From Vreelandella nigrificans (GTDB lineage Bacteria > Pseudomonadota > Gammaproteobacteria > Pseudomonadales > Halomonadaceae), in the NCBI RefSeq assembly GCF_002374315.1, contig NZ_NWUX01000006.1, positions 1 through 64,000 of the forward strand: a stretch of DNA of 64,000 nucleotides, in the 5' to 3' direction. Each line of letters begins with the position of its first letter. Position 1 is the first letter of the stretch. The translations under genes and the position numbers were made by a program. The notes beneath the pieces are model-generated. The model did no database searches, was not told the DNA's origin, and saw only the letters and a list, made by a program, of their open reading frames with translations. Below are positions 52,471 to 61,995 of this stretch, piece after piece.

Positions 52471-53463
52471 ATGCGACTGATTCAATACCGCGACCAGCAA
52501 CAGGTTCGGGTCGCCCTGGTGGAAAGTGCCGATAGCGTTCGCCCACTTAATATTGAGGGCGGCACTTACGCCTTGGCTCAAGCGGCTATCAGCGCTGGGG
52601 AATCCCTTAAACAGGCGATAACAGCACGCTTAGGCGATGCTCTTATCGATTATCAGGCGTTAATAGATGAACAGCGTTTACTACCGCCACTGACCCACCC
52701 TGACCCTGCTCACTGTTTGGTCACTGGTACCGGCTTAACTCACCTTGGCAGCGCTGATACCCGCTCCGCTATGCATGCTAAAACTCAAGTGGCGGAAACC
52801 GAGTTAACCGACTCCATGCGCATGTTTAAGCTCGGAGTTGAGGGTGGCAAACCCAGCGACAATACACCGGGTGCCCAGCCGGAGTGGTTCTACAAAGGCG
52901 ATGGCGACTGCATCGTTGCCCCCGAAGCCGAGATACCAAGTCCCGCATTCGCGGAGGATGCCGGGGAAGAGCCCGAGCTTGCTGGGCTATATATCGTGGC
53001 GGCAGATGGAACTCCTTGGCGGATCGGCTATGCAGTGGGTAATGAATTTTCCGATCACATCACCGAACGCTTTAACTACCTATGGCTAGCACACTCTAAA
53101 CTGCGCGCCTGTAGCGTTGGGCCGGAGCTGTTGATCGGCGAATTGCCCGATTATCTTGAAGGCACCAGCCGCATTGTGCGTGATGGCCAAATCTTGTGGG
53201 AAAAACCTTTTCTGACCGGCGAAGCCAATATGGCCCATAGCATCGCCAACCTTGAGTACCACCATTTCAAATACCCTGGCTTTCGCCGCCCAGGCGATGT
53301 CCACGTTCACTTCTTTGGCACCGCGACCCTAAGCTTTGCCGACGGTATCCAGCCCCGTGAAGGTGACCGCTTCGAGATCACACTTGGCGACTTTGGTAGA
53401 CCACTGCGTAACACACTGCGCATGGAACAACCCCATGGATCAACGAAAGTTAACACCCTTTAA
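52471..53463 (+). CDS. AraD1/GguC family protein (FAH fold)
   Basis: A 330-residue protein of the fumarylacetoacetate hydrolase superfamily. The pattern TGTGLTHLGSADTRSAMH, WFYKGDGDCIVAPEAEIPSPAFAEDAGEEPELAGLYIV, GNEFSDHITERFNYLWLAHSKLR and VHVHFFGTATLSFADG is that of the AraD1/GguC family found beside sugar-acid genes. The metal-site acidic residues (EEPELAG) are present. Function is not firmly known; because the island lacks a DapA-type L-2-keto-3-deoxyarabonate dehydratase, this protein is the best candidate for that step. It precedes the semialdehyde dehydrogenase by 12 bases. Confidence 0.85.
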   Translation: MRLIQYRDQQQVRVALVESADSVRPLNIEGGTYALAQAAISAGESLKQAITARLGDALIDYQALIDEQRLLPPLTHPDPAHCLVTGTGLTHLGSADTRSAMHAKTQVAETELTDSMRMFKLGVEGGKPSDNTPGAQPEWFYKGDGDCIVAPEAEIPSPAFAEDAGEEPELAGLYIVAADGTPWRIGYAVGNEFSDHITERFNYLWLAHSKLRACSVGPELLIGELPDYLEGTSRIVRDGQILWEKPFLTGEANMAHSIANLEYHHFKYPGFRRPGDVHVHFFGTATLSFADGIQPREGDRFEITLGDFGRPLRNTLRMEQPHGSTKVNTL

Positions 53464-53475
53464 AAGGAGGCCAAG

Positions 53476-55053
53476 ATGACACTGCAAGGCACACTACTTA
53501 TCGGTCAACAGGCCGTTACCGGCTCACAGGCTGAGATTTTCGCGATTAACCCAGCTACCGGTGAAGCATTAGCACCGACATACCATGGCGGCAGTCGCGC
53601 TGAGGTAGAACAGGCCTGCCAGCTTGCTGAGGCAGCCTTTGATCACTACCGCGAGACCTCACTGGAAACCCGTGCCCATTTCCTGGAAACCATCGCCGAG
53701 GAGATTGAGGCCATTGGCGCAGAGCTTACCGAACGCGGCGTAGCTGAGACTGGCCTACCTCAGGCACGCCTTGAAGGCGAGCGTGGCCGTACCTGCGGCC
53801 AGCTGCGGCTGTTCGCCTCCGTCGTGCGCGCGGGTGAATGGCTAGACATTCGCCTCGACCCCGCCCTGCCAGAGCGCCAGCCGCTACCCCGCGCAGACCT
53901 GCGCCAGCGGCATATTCCATTAGGGCCAGTGGCCGTATTTGGCGCCAGTAACTTCCCGCTCGCGTTTAGTGTGGCAGGCGGCGACACCGCCTCTGCCCTC
54001 GCGGCAGGCTGCCCGGTGGTAGTGAAAGGCCACTCTGCCCACCCCGGAACCTCTGAGCTAGTAGGCAGTGCCATTCAGCGCGCCGTCGCCAAATGCGGGC
54101 TCCCTGAAGGGGTATTTTCACTGCTATTTGGCTCAGGCAAAGAGATCGGCCAGGCACTGGTTGCCGACCCACGCATTAAAGCCGTTGGTTTCACTGGTTC
54201 ACGAAGCGGTGGCACCGCCTTGATGGCAACGGCGCAAGCGCGCCCCGAGCCAATTCCTGTTTACGCCGAAATGAGCAGCATCAATCCGGTCTTCCTGCTA
54301 CCCGAAGCGCTAAACGCTCGCGGCAGCAAGATTGCAGAAGGCTTTGTGGCTTCGCTGAACATGGGCGCGGGCCAGTTTTGCACCAACCCTGGCTTGGTTA
54401 TCGGCCTTAAAGGTCCTGACCTCGATGCATTTGTGGCGACTGCCGGTGAAGCCGTTAAGGCCAGCGCGGCACAAACTATGCTGACGCCGGGCATTCACAC
54501 GGCTTATCAAAGCGGTGTCGCAGCCCTGTCAGGTAGCCCTCACGTTAAGGAAATCGCCCGCGGCCAAACCAACAATGCCCCTCATGGCTGCCAGACAGGG
54601 CTATTTGTTGCTAGCGCCAACGATTTTTTGACCGATGAAGCCCTGCAGAGTGAAGTTTTCGGCGCTACATCACTGGTAATTGAGTGCCGTGATAGCGATG
54701 AAATGCAGCGTGTCGCCGATCAGTTGGAAGGCCAATTGACCGCAACGCTACAACTTGACGATGGCGATCTGGCCGCCGCTAAGCGCTTGCTATCCATTCT
54801 AGAGCGCCGTGCTGGTCGCATTTTGGCCAACGGCTGGCCCACCGGGGTCGAAGTGTGCCACGCCATGGTACATGGTGGCCCTTACCCGGCCACTTCTGAT
54901 GCGCGCACTACCTCTGTGGGTAGCGCAGCAATTTACCGCTTCCTGCGCCCGGTCTGCTACCAGGATCTGCCTGCGGGGCTGCTGCCTGAAGCACTGCGCG
55001 ATGACAATCCCTTTAACATCGCCCGCCTGGTGGATGGCAAGCGCGAGGGCTAG
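53476..55053 (+). CDS. 2,5-dioxopentanoate (alpha-ketoglutarate semialdehyde) dehydrogenase
   Basis: NAD(P)-dependent aldehyde dehydrogenase of 525 residues, last step of the oxidative pentose route, giving 2-oxoglutarate. It has the cofactor region [39 protein letters not shown], the general base Glu265 ([10 protein letters not shown]) and nucleophile Cys302 (GQFCTNPG). The [21 protein letters not shown] and AEMSSINPV blocks are characteristic of the KGSADH subgroup. AGGAGG precedes the start. Both L-arabinose and D-xylose branches would converge on it. Confidence 0.92.
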   Translation: MTLQGTLLIGQQAVTGSQAEIFAINPATGEALAPTYHGGSRAEVEQACQLAEAAFDHYRETSLETRAHFLETIAEEIEAIGAELTERGVAETGLPQARLEGERGRTCGQLRLFASVVRAGEWLDIRLDPALPERQPLPRADLRQRHIPLGPVAVFGASNFPLAFSVAGGDTASALAAGCPVVVKGHSAHPGTSELVGSAIQRAVAKCGLPEGVFSLLFGSGKEIGQALVADPRIKAVGFTGSRSGGTALMATAQARPEPIPVYAEMSSINPVFLLPEALNARGSKIAEGFVASLNMGAGQFCTNPGLVIGLKGPDLDAFVATAGEAVKASAAQTMLTPGIHTAYQSGVAALSGSPHVKEIARGQTNNAPHGCQTGLFVASANDFLTDEALQSEVFGATSLVIECRDSDEMQRVADQLEGQLTATLQLDDGDLAAAKRLLSILERRAGRILANGWPTGVEVCHAMVHGGPYPATSDARTTSVGSAAIYRFLRPVCYQDLPAGLLPEALRDDNPFNIARLVDGKREG

Positions 55054-55056
55054 AAC

Positions 55057-56238
55057 ATGAAGGCACATATGCAAGCACTCGCATTGAAAGAGGTGTTACC
55101 CACTGACGCTGAAAAAGCTTTGCTCATTGGTCGTGCCTGGGTAGATAGCCCACAGCCAGGTCCCGCATTGATTACCCTACATGGCGACAATGTTATTGAT
55201 CTCACTGAGTTTGGCCCAACCATGGCCGAGCTGCTTGAGCGCGAAGATCTGCTGGATATCGTGAAGCAAGCACAAGGGCCGTCGTTAGGCAGTTCAGAGG
55301 CGCTATTGGCCAATTCTCAGCTATCACCACCACAGGCTCCCTATCTACTTGCTCCCTGTGATGTGCAGGCCGTTAAAGCTTGTGGCGTTACTTTCGCAGT
55401 TAGCCTGTTGGAGCGGGTGATTGAGGAGCAGGCGGGGGGCGATCCGGCCAAGGCCGTTGAATTGCGCGATGACCTACAAGCACTGATCGGCACCGACCTT
55501 TCCAAGATTAAGCCAGGCTCGGATGAGGCGATGGCGCTTAAAAAAGCGCTTCAAGCCCGCGGCGGCTGGTCGCAATATATGGAAGTCGGCATCGGCCCCG
55601 ATGCAGAGGTGTTTACCAAAGCCCAACCGCTCTCCTCGGTAGGCTTTGGCACCCCGGTGGGCTTGCACCCATCCTCCCAGTGGAATAACCCCGAGCCGGA
55701 AATTGTCTTGGCAGTCGATAGCCGCGGTCAGGTGCGCGGTGCCACCTTGGGCAACGACGTAAACCTGCGCGATGTTGAAGGGCGCAGTGCCCTGCTGTTA
55801 GGTAAAGCAAAAGATAACAACGCCTCCTGCTCCATTGGCCCCTTTATTCGCCTATTTGATGATCACTTTGATATCAACAGCATACGCAACTGTCAGGTAT
55901 CGCTACGCATTGAGGGTAAGGATGACGACTTTCTGCTGCAAGGCGAGAGCGATATGCGCGAAATCAGCCGCGACCCACTGGACTTGGTAAGCCAAACCAT
56001 CGGCGACCACCATCAATACCCTGACGGTTTTATGCTATTCCTAGGCACCATGTTCTCGCCGATTCAGGACCGCGATGGTAAAGGCCAGGGTTTCACCCAC
56101 CATCTAGGCGATCGCGTCACCATCGCCACCCCTGTCCTTGGCGCCCTGGTCAATTCGGTCGGCAGAAGCGACCAATTGCCACCTTGGACCTATGGGATTT
56201 GCGAACTGATGCGTCACCTTAAGCGACGCAGTCCCTGA
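55057..56238 (+). CDS. xylX: 2-keto-3-deoxy-D-xylonate dehydratase (XylX, FAH family)
   Basis: A 393-residue enzyme that dehydrates 2-dehydro-3-deoxy-D-xylonate to 2-oxoglutarate semialdehyde. It follows Caulobacter XylX closely: CDVQAVKACGVTFAVSLLERVIEE, WSQYMEVGIGPDAEVFTKAQPLSSVG, SSQWNNPEPEIVLAVDSRG, GATLGNDVNLRDVEGRSALLLGKAKDNNASCSIGPF and HHQYPDGFMLFLGTMFSPIQDRD. Metal ligands are the Glu residues of NNPEPE and the Asp of GNDVN. It begins three bases after the dehydrogenase stop. Confidence 0.92.
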   Translation: MKAHMQALALKEVLPTDAEKALLIGRAWVDSPQPGPALITLHGDNVIDLTEFGPTMAELLEREDLLDIVKQAQGPSLGSSEALLANSQLSPPQAPYLLAPCDVQAVKACGVTFAVSLLERVIEEQAGGDPAKAVELRDDLQALIGTDLSKIKPGSDEAMALKKALQARGGWSQYMEVGIGPDAEVFTKAQPLSSVGFGTPVGLHPSSQWNNPEPEIVLAVDSRGQVRGATLGNDVNLRDVEGRSALLLGKAKDNNASCSIGPFIRLFDDHFDINSIRNCQVSLRIEGKDDDFLLQGESDMREISRDPLDLVSQTIGDHHQYPDGFMLFLGTMFSPIQDRDGKGQGFTHHLGDRVTIATPVLGALVNSVGRSDQLPPWTYGICELMRHLKRRSP

Positions 56239-56247
56239 GTACATCCA

Positions 56248-57672
56248 ATGAAGGACATCAACATCTTCTTAAATGAGCTAACCAGCCTACTTGGTGAACG
56301 GGGTTTAGTCCGCGAACCAAATGCCATGGCGCGCTATGTGAGCGACTGGGCAGGCGATACGCTAGGCATGCCGCTAGCTGTGGCCCGCCCGGCGACTACT
56401 GCGGAAGTCGCCGAAGTCGCTAAGCGCTGCTATGCACAAGGCATCGCGATGACGCCCCAGGGAGGCCATAGTGGCTTGGTGGCAGGCGCCTTGCCCGCCG
56501 CAAACGGTCAGGAACTGGTGATCAGTCTGGAGCGCTTAAATAGTGTGCGCGCCATAGACCCGGTTAACTTCACCATCACCGTCGACGCGGGCTGTATTCT
56601 CGAGAACGTGAAGTTAGCGGCTTTTGAGCATGACTGCGACTTCCCCCTTTCGTTAGGCGCCCAGGGCAGTTGCCAGATTGGCGGCAACATCGCGACCAAT
56701 GCAGGCGGGCTTAACGTGCTGCGCTACGGCATGATGCGCGAGCTGGTGCTTGGGCTTGAAGTCGTTCTTCCTGATGGACGCCTGTGGGAAAGTCTTAACG
56801 CGCTACATAAAGACAACCGAGGCTACGACCTTCAGCAGCTGTTTTTAGGCAGCGAAGGCACCCTGGGTATTGTCACCGGTGCGGTACTCAAGCTCTCACC
56901 ACGCCCGACCCAGAATCGTACCGCACTGCTTGGTCTACCCTCCGTTCAGGCGGTGATTGACCTATACGGTTTGGCCCGCCGCGACTGCTGCGATCTGCTG
57001 ACGGCTTTCGAGCTGATTCCCCGCCGCTGCATTGAGCTGGCCATTGAAGCAACGCCTGAACTGCGCGACCCAATGGAGAGCGCTTACCCCTGGTATGTGT
57101 TGATGGAAGTCGCCGCCACGGGCCCGGTAGATCTCGGTTCGATGCTGGAACAGTTGCTGGAGACCGGGATGGAGCGCGAGCTGGTACTGGATGGCGCGCT
57201 GGCATCCAGCGACACCCAGTCTGCCCAGCTGTGGCAGATCCGGGAGAGTATGTTGGAAGGCCAACGCCGACGCGGCGAGCACTTGCGCACCGATATCTCG
57301 GTACCCATCTCGGCAATTCCAGACTTCGTTACCCGTGCAAGTGAAGTGGTGATGGCGGCGTCACCAGAGTGCGAAATCATTGCCTACGGGCATGTTGGCG
57401 ACGGCAATCTGCACTTCAATATCCTACCTCCCCTCGCCATGGCGGACAGCGATAAGAGAGCCCACCTGCATGACCTGGAAGAGAAGCTGTTTGACGTACT
57501 CGATGAGTTCCACGGCAGCATCAGCGCCGAACACGGCATAGGCCGCACCAAACAAGCTCCTTATCTGGCGCGCTTATCACCTATTGAGCGAGAGTTGATC
57601 AGCGGTGTGAAAGCCCTCTTCGACCCCAAGGGGCTGATGAATCCAGGGAGGATATTACCTGACAATGGCTAA
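56248..57672 (+). CDS. FAD-binding 2-hydroxyacid dehydrogenase (VAO family)
   Basis: A 474-residue flavoprotein of the D-lactate/D-2-hydroxyglutarate dehydrogenase group. The N-terminal FAD domain has VARPATTAEVAEVAKRC, PQGGHSGLVAGALP, LGAQGSCQIGGNIATNAGG and LGLEVVLPDG; the C-terminal oxidase domain has YGHVGDGNLHFNI (metal site) and SAEHGIGRTK. Two roles fit: removal of D-2-hydroxyglutarate formed from 2-oxoglutarate, or oxidation of glycolate/D-hydroxyacids from a Dahms-type branch. It is the last gene of the operon, nine bases after xylX, with a terminator behind it. Confidence 0.87.
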   Translation: MKDINIFLNELTSLLGERGLVREPNAMARYVSDWAGDTLGMPLAVARPATTAEVAEVAKRCYAQGIAMTPQGGHSGLVAGALPAANGQELVISLERLNSVRAIDPVNFTITVDAGCILENVKLAAFEHDCDFPLSLGAQGSCQIGGNIATNAGGLNVLRYGMMRELVLGLEVVLPDGRLWESLNALHKDNRGYDLQQLFLGSEGTLGIVTGAVLKLSPRPTQNRTALLGLPSVQAVIDLYGLARRDCCDLLTAFELIPRRCIELAIEATPELRDPMESAYPWYVLMEVAATGPVDLGSMLEQLLETGMERELVLDGALASSDTQSAQLWQIRESMLEGQRRRGEHLRTDISVPISAIPDFVTRASEVVMAASPECEIIAYGHVGDGNLHFNILPPLAMADSDKRAHLHDLEEKLFDVLDEFHGSISAEHGIGRTKQAPYLARLSPIERELISGVKALFDPKGLMNPGRILPDNG

Positions 57673-57679
57673 CCGCCCG

Positions 57680-57727
57680 AACTGCCCCGATTGGTCATGT
57701 CACCACATGGCTAATCGGGGCAGTTTT
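57680..57727. terminator. Long terminator between convergent operons
   Basis: AACTGCCCCGATT (57680-57692) pairs perfectly with AATCGGGGCAGTT (57713-57725), with a further CATGT/ACATG pair inside the loop region. TTTT follows on the plus strand. It ends the XylX/FAD-dehydrogenase operon and lies 15 bases from the DctM stop of the opposite operon, so it may work both ways. Confidence 0.85.
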
Positions 57728-57741
57728 CGTACAAGGCCTAA

Positions 57742-59037
57742 TTAATACCCCATCACACCGGGTAACCATGTCGCCAACCCAGGCACCGCGATCAATAGCA
57801 AAATGGTAGCAATAATCGGCAGCAAGAAAGGCATTATCGCCCTAACAACCTGACCGTAGCGTAATCGCGTGATCCCGACCATCAGGAACAGTACCGTGCC
57901 AAACGGCGGCGTAATGACCCCCACCGAGAGGGTGATCACCATTACAATGCCGAAGTGAACGGGATCCAGCCCGGCGCTTAATGCGGCTGGCACCACAATC
58001 GGGGTGAAAATCAGGATGCTTTCAATCACCGACATAAAGCAACCGATCAGCAGAAAGAACAGCGCAAAGCAGAGCAGTAGTACAAACATTGGCATATCAA
58101 TACTCGCCACCTGCCCCGCCAATGCCTGGGGAATCCCCATGCGCACCAAGATCCAACCATAGAAGCTGGAAACGGCGATAATCAGCAGAATCACCGCACT
58201 AAACATCAAGGTGCGGCGAAAGGCGTTATAGAGATCCCGCAAGTTCAAATCACGGTAGATAAGCCCGCCCAGAATCACTGCATACAGTGAAGCAATGGCG
58301 CCTGCTTCTGTGGGGGTAAAAAAGCCCCCCCAAATCCCGCCGACGATGATCGCAGGCATCATCATTGGCAGGATGGCACGCTTGCCGGTGCGAGCAACTT
58401 CACAGGCATCAAAGGGCGTCGGTTTAGGCATCACCACCTTGCCGGTAGCTCCTAACAGTACCGTCATTCCCATCAGCAGCAGCGCCATCAAAATACCCGG
58501 CAGCAAGCCCGCCATAAATAGCCCACCAATGCTTACATTGGCCAGCCAACCATAAACCACCAGCGCAATACTGGGCGGCAGAATAGGGCCTATAACACTG
58601 GAAGCAGCCGTCACGCCGGTAGAATAACCTAGCTCGTAGCCGCGCTCTTTCATGGCTTTAATTTCTATACTGCCAAGCCCAGCAGCATCTGCTACCGCAG
58701 TACCGGACATGGTTGCAAAGATAGAGCTGGCCACCACATTAGCGTGGCCAAGACCGCCCTTGGTAAAGCCAACAAGCGCAGTGGCAAAGTCAAAAATCCG
58801 TGTGGTCGTAGAGCCAATATTCATAATGTTGGCTGCCAAAATAAATAGCGGTATCGCCAGCAGCGTGAAGTTATTGAGTGTCTGCACCATACGCAGTGAG
58901 AGCAACTCGACCGGCAGCCCGCCCGCCCCCGTAACCCCAAGAGCAATAAACGAGGTCACACCGATAGCAACCACTACGGGCAAGCCAATCGCCATCAGCA
59001 CCAATAGCCCGCCAACAAAAATTAGTAGCTCGGTCAT
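57742..59037 (-). CDS. TRAP transporter large permease (DctM family), second system
   Basis: A 431-residue permease with about 12 membrane segments and DctM blocks FTLLAIPLFILAANIMNIGSTTTRIFDFATALVG, ATMSGTAVADAAGLGSIEIKAMKERGYELGYS, ASSVIGPILPPSIALVVYG and VITLSVGVITPPFGTVLFLMVG. It belongs to a different TRAP system from that at 49409. The start overlaps the dctQ stop (ATGA). Convergent with the pentose operon. Confidence 0.92.
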   Translation of the reverse strand: MTELLIFVGGLLVLMAIGLPVVVAIGVTSFIALGVTGAGGLPVELLSLRMVQTLNNFTLLAIPLFILAANIMNIGSTTTRIFDFATALVGFTKGGLGHANVVASSIFATMSGTAVADAAGLGSIEIKAMKERGYELGYSTGVTAASSVIGPILPPSIALVVYGWLANVSIGGLFMAGLLPGILMALLLMGMTVLLGATGKVVMPKPTPFDACEVARTGKRAILPMMMPAIIVGGIWGGFFTPTEAGAIASLYAVILGGLIYRDLNLRDLYNAFRRTLMFSAVILLIIAVSSFYGWILVRMGIPQALAGQVASIDMPMFVLLLCFALFFLLIGCFMSVIESILIFTPIVVPAALSAGLDPVHFGIVMVITLSVGVITPPFGTVLFLMVGITRLRYGQVVRAIMPFLLPIIATILLLIAVPGLATWLPGVMGY

Positions 59038-59573
59038 GGCTTGATCTCCTCTTCACGGGGCGCTTCTAGCCAAGCTACTGGGCCGCGTAGCGTTTGCCAT
59101 ACCGCAATCAGTGCCATGCCCGCAAAACTGAAGAAAATACCGTAATAGAGGTAGCTGAAACTAATGCTCAAAGAGACCGTTTTATTGTTGGAACTCATAT
59201 CCGACATAATCCAAGCGCCCCAAGCGGCGAGCACAAAAAAACCGCAGGAGATAAGCGCGGTAATCCGATATTGCACATTTTTACCCAAGCCAGACAGCCT
59301 GTGACTGAATAGATCCACTACTAAATGTTCACTGCGCACCCAGGCAGATAGCGACCCAAACCCAATGGCATAGATGGCCAATAGGGACGCCACCTCTTCA
59401 GTCCATGGCATGCCCAATCCCAGCAAATCTCTTGCCACCACTGCCGACACAATCAGCAACAAGATAGCGGCAACTAATGCTACCCCTATGCCGTCACAAA
59501 GCCGGGTTAAGTAGCGCAATATATAAAAAGCGATTCGATCAGGCCCTTTTTGGGGCGCTACTGCGTTATCCAC
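59034..59573 (-). CDS. TRAP transporter small permease (DctQ family), second system
   Basis: A 179-residue inner-membrane protein with four hydrophobic segments. LLIVSAVVARDLLGLGMPWTEEVASLLAIYAIGFGSLSAWVRSEHLVVD is the DctQ signature region. It overlaps dctM by four bases and follows dctP by 81 bases on the minus strand. Confidence 0.9.
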   Translation of the reverse strand: MDNAVAPQKGPDRIAFYILRYLTRLCDGIGVALVAAILLLIVSAVVARDLLGLGMPWTEEVASLLAIYAIGFGSLSAWVRSEHLVVDLFSHRLSGLGKNVQYRITALISCGFFVLAAWGAWIMSDMSSNNKTVSLSISFSYLYYGIFFSFAGMALIAVWQTLRGPVAWLEAPREEEIKP

Positions 59574-59654
59574 AGAAAAACTCCTCAGTATTTAGCAACG
59601 TGAGAAACGTCAACGACGGCCCAGTGGGCCGCCGCTGCTCGTTTCATACACGTC

Positions 59655-60635
59655 TTATTCGCCGTCGTTACTTAGCGCATCTTCGCGTACGCCATCTGCC
59701 ATTTTGGCCATCACTCGATCAATCGCCGGCAATGCCGCTTCACGGAAGGCTTCGATATCGGGCTCAATAATGGTCATACCCTCTTCCTGCAGTGCTTCCA
59801 GGTAGTACTCATCCAATTCGCGCTCCCGCTCAGAACCATGCTTGCGGGCAACGTGGATGGCCTCCTCAATTAACGCTTGGTCTTCTTCATCAAGCCCTTC
59901 CCACCAACGCGAGCTCGCTACCCAGTTCCACGGAAACTGCACATGGCTGGTAAGAATGATGTGATCCTGTACTTCCCATAGTCGGCGGGTATAAGGCGAA
60001 GAAAGGGAGTTCTCGTGGCCATCTACCTGGCGGGTCTGCATGGCAAGATAAATCTCTGGTGCGGGTACATTCACCACCTGTGCCCCAATCTCTTCCCATA
60101 CTTCTAGCCATACTGGCAGTGAAGGAAGGCGTAGGCGGAACCCCTGGAGATCATCCGGCGTGTTAATAGCTTTATTCGCCGTCATATGGCGCGGGCCACG
60201 GTGCTGGGTGCCAAAGTATTTTAGACCACCTTGGCTTTCCGCCTGCTCTATCAGCGCCTGACCAGATGGGCTTTCCATATAGGCGTCGACTTCTTCCCAA
60301 GTGGTGAAGACAAACGGCACGGTAATCGCGTCGTATTCGGCGGCGTACTGCTGTCGCCAGTTACCACCGGTAATAGATAGCTGTGTCTGGCCCAGATTAA
60401 GCAACTCGAGAATAGCGTTTTCACCCCCCAACGAGCCTGCTAAAAAGGGGCGCACGTTAAAGCGGCCTGGGGCTTGCTCTTCCAGGTATTCAGCAAAGCG
60501 CTCCACAGCGGCGCTTTCAGAGCCGCCCTCACTCATGGTGTTGTTAACTTGAATTTCGATAGGGTTGGCTAGGACGAAGGGAGCCGCCGTTAGCATTCCA
60601 AGGGTAGCCAGCATAGCAAACAGTTGTTTCCGCAT
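59655..60635 (-). CDS. TRAP transporter solute-binding protein (DctP family), second system
   Basis: A 326-residue periplasmic protein with a signal peptide of about 23 residues (MRKQLFAMLATLGMLTAAPF, cleavage VLA-NPI). The ligand Arg lies in DDLQGFRLRLPSLPVWLEVWEEIGAQVVNVPAPEIYLAMQTRQVDGHENSL, and WRQQYAAEYDAITVPFVF is typical of DctP. ATG 60635 has GGAG upstream; a longer open frame to 60818 is not coding. By context the ligand may be a dicarboxylate degraded by the CoA-transferase/lyase pair across the divergent LysR gene. Confidence 0.9.
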   Translation of the reverse strand: MRKQLFAMLATLGMLTAAPFVLANPIEIQVNNTMSEGGSESAAVERFAEYLEEQAPGRFNVRPFLAGSLGGENAILELLNLGQTQLSITGGNWRQQYAAEYDAITVPFVFTTWEEVDAYMESPSGQALIEQAESQGGLKYFGTQHRGPRHMTANKAINTPDDLQGFRLRLPSLPVWLEVWEEIGAQVVNVPAPEIYLAMQTRQVDGHENSLSSPYTRRLWEVQDHIILTSHVQFPWNWVASSRWWEGLDEEDQALIEEAIHVARKHGSERERELDEYYLEALQEEGMTIIEPDIEAFREAALPAIDRVMAKMADGVREDALSNDGE

Positions 60636-60945
60636 CGTAGGACACTCCACGATTATCGTTATTGGATGTGCTTTTGTAATAGCTTTAGTAACGCTTGCTT
60701 GATCTTGAAACAAGCAACCAAAGGGCTCAAATCGACGTTCAAGAAGGCTGACTTCGTTAAATACGATGGCTAGAAACGTCGCTATAGCGCGCTGTTTTGC
60801 CGAGTCACCCAACGTCATACGACCAAAGATTAATACTTACCTGAAGTGATTAACCACTGGCTCGCATTTATTAGGCCCCAGGAGGAGTAAGCAGGAATTC
60901 TTCGCTTTCTCAAAACACGAAGCCATAAAGAGGTCATTTTTGCGG
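60636..60945. other. Intergenic region before the second TRAP operon
   Basis: I see no gene in these 310 bases. The TRAP promoter on the minus strand must lie here, after the end of the LysR gene; I could not pick out a convincing -35/-10 pair or palindrome. Confidence 0.4.
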
Positions 60946-61845
60946 CTAGTGATCATCTTGCTTGTGGATGAGGTGATCCACCAAGTGCCGAGCAGTCACC
61001 GGCAACGTGGCGTAACGGCGCATACCAATCACCAGCTCACGCTGCGCCCAGGAGTCGCTCAGCGGAATACTTTTAAGCTGCAAGTCACCCAGGTCACGAT
61101 AAATGGTTTGCTCTGGTAGCACACCCACGCCCATACCGTGGTGAATCATGCGGCAAATGGCGTCAAAACTACGTACCTGAATACGCATCCGCAGCGCCTT
61201 TCCCGCTACATTGGCCTGCTCATTTAGCAGTGACTGAAGCGACGTATCCTGCTGCAGCCCAATAAAATCGAAGGCCAATGCTTCGTTAAAAGCGATACTT
61301 TCACGTTCAGCCAGAGGGTGATCCAAGGGCGTCATTAGCACTAAGCGGTCATGCCGATAAGAGAGCTGCTGAAGATCAGGCGCAGCCACATGCCCGGCAA
61401 AAATACCGATATCGGTGAGACCATCACGTACCGCAGCAATAATTTCGTTGCTGACCCGCTCTTGCAGGTCAATTTTAATTTCTGGGTAGAGACGCGAGAA
61501 AGCGCTTAGGTCTTGAGGGAGAAACGCGATAATCGCCGAGGTGTTGGAGTGGATGCGCACATGGCCGCGCACACCTTCACCATACTCACTTAATTCAGCA
61601 TGCAGGCGTTCTATGTTATCCAGAATGCGTCTTGCATGATGTAAAAAAGCCTGCCCAGCCGGGGTTAGCTCGACCCCTCGCGGACGGCGATAAAGCAGCG
61701 TAGTACCCACCAGTGCTTCCAAGTCACTAATCCGCTTGCTGACCGCAGCAAGTGCTAAATGTTCGCGCTCGGCCGCTGCCGTTAAGCGGCCCTCATCCGC
61801 CACGGAGATAAACAGCTTAAGAGTCACAAAATCAAAGCGGCGCAT
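60946..61845 (-). CDS. LysR family transcriptional regulator
   Basis: A 299-residue LysR-type regulator. Helix-turn-helix residues about 1-60: RRFDFVTLKLFISVADEGRLTAAAEREHLALAAVSKRISDLEALVGTTLLYRRPRGVELTPAG; then an effector domain with VRIHSNTSAIIAFLPQDLSAF. The ALAAVSKRISDLE helix type is that of the CynR/YafC-like regulators often divergent from CoA-transferase operons. It lies between the TRAP genes and the divergent CoA-transferase gene (150 bases between starts) and probably controls both. Confidence 0.88.
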   Translation of the reverse strand: MRRFDFVTLKLFISVADEGRLTAAAEREHLALAAVSKRISDLEALVGTTLLYRRPRGVELTPAGQAFLHHARRILDNIERLHAELSEYGEGVRGHVRIHSNTSAIIAFLPQDLSAFSRLYPEIKIDLQERVSNEIIAAVRDGLTDIGIFAGHVAAPDLQQLSYRHDRLVLMTPLDHPLAERESIAFNEALAFDFIGLQQDTSLQSLLNEQANVAGKALRMRIQVRSFDAICRMIHHGMGVGVLPEQTIYRDLGDLQLKSIPLSDSWAQRELVIGMRRYATLPVTARHLVDHLIHKQDDH

Positions 61846-61995
61846 GCAACAAACTCCTCAGAGACAAGCACCTAATGCTAACTCACCCCTTCGCCAGCCA
61901 CGAACCCTTTGTTACCCATTGCCTAATTGTCGCCACTTAGTGCCTCGCGCATGCTGACAACAAGTAATAAAGCCAATGATAAAGAGAGAGCCTAA

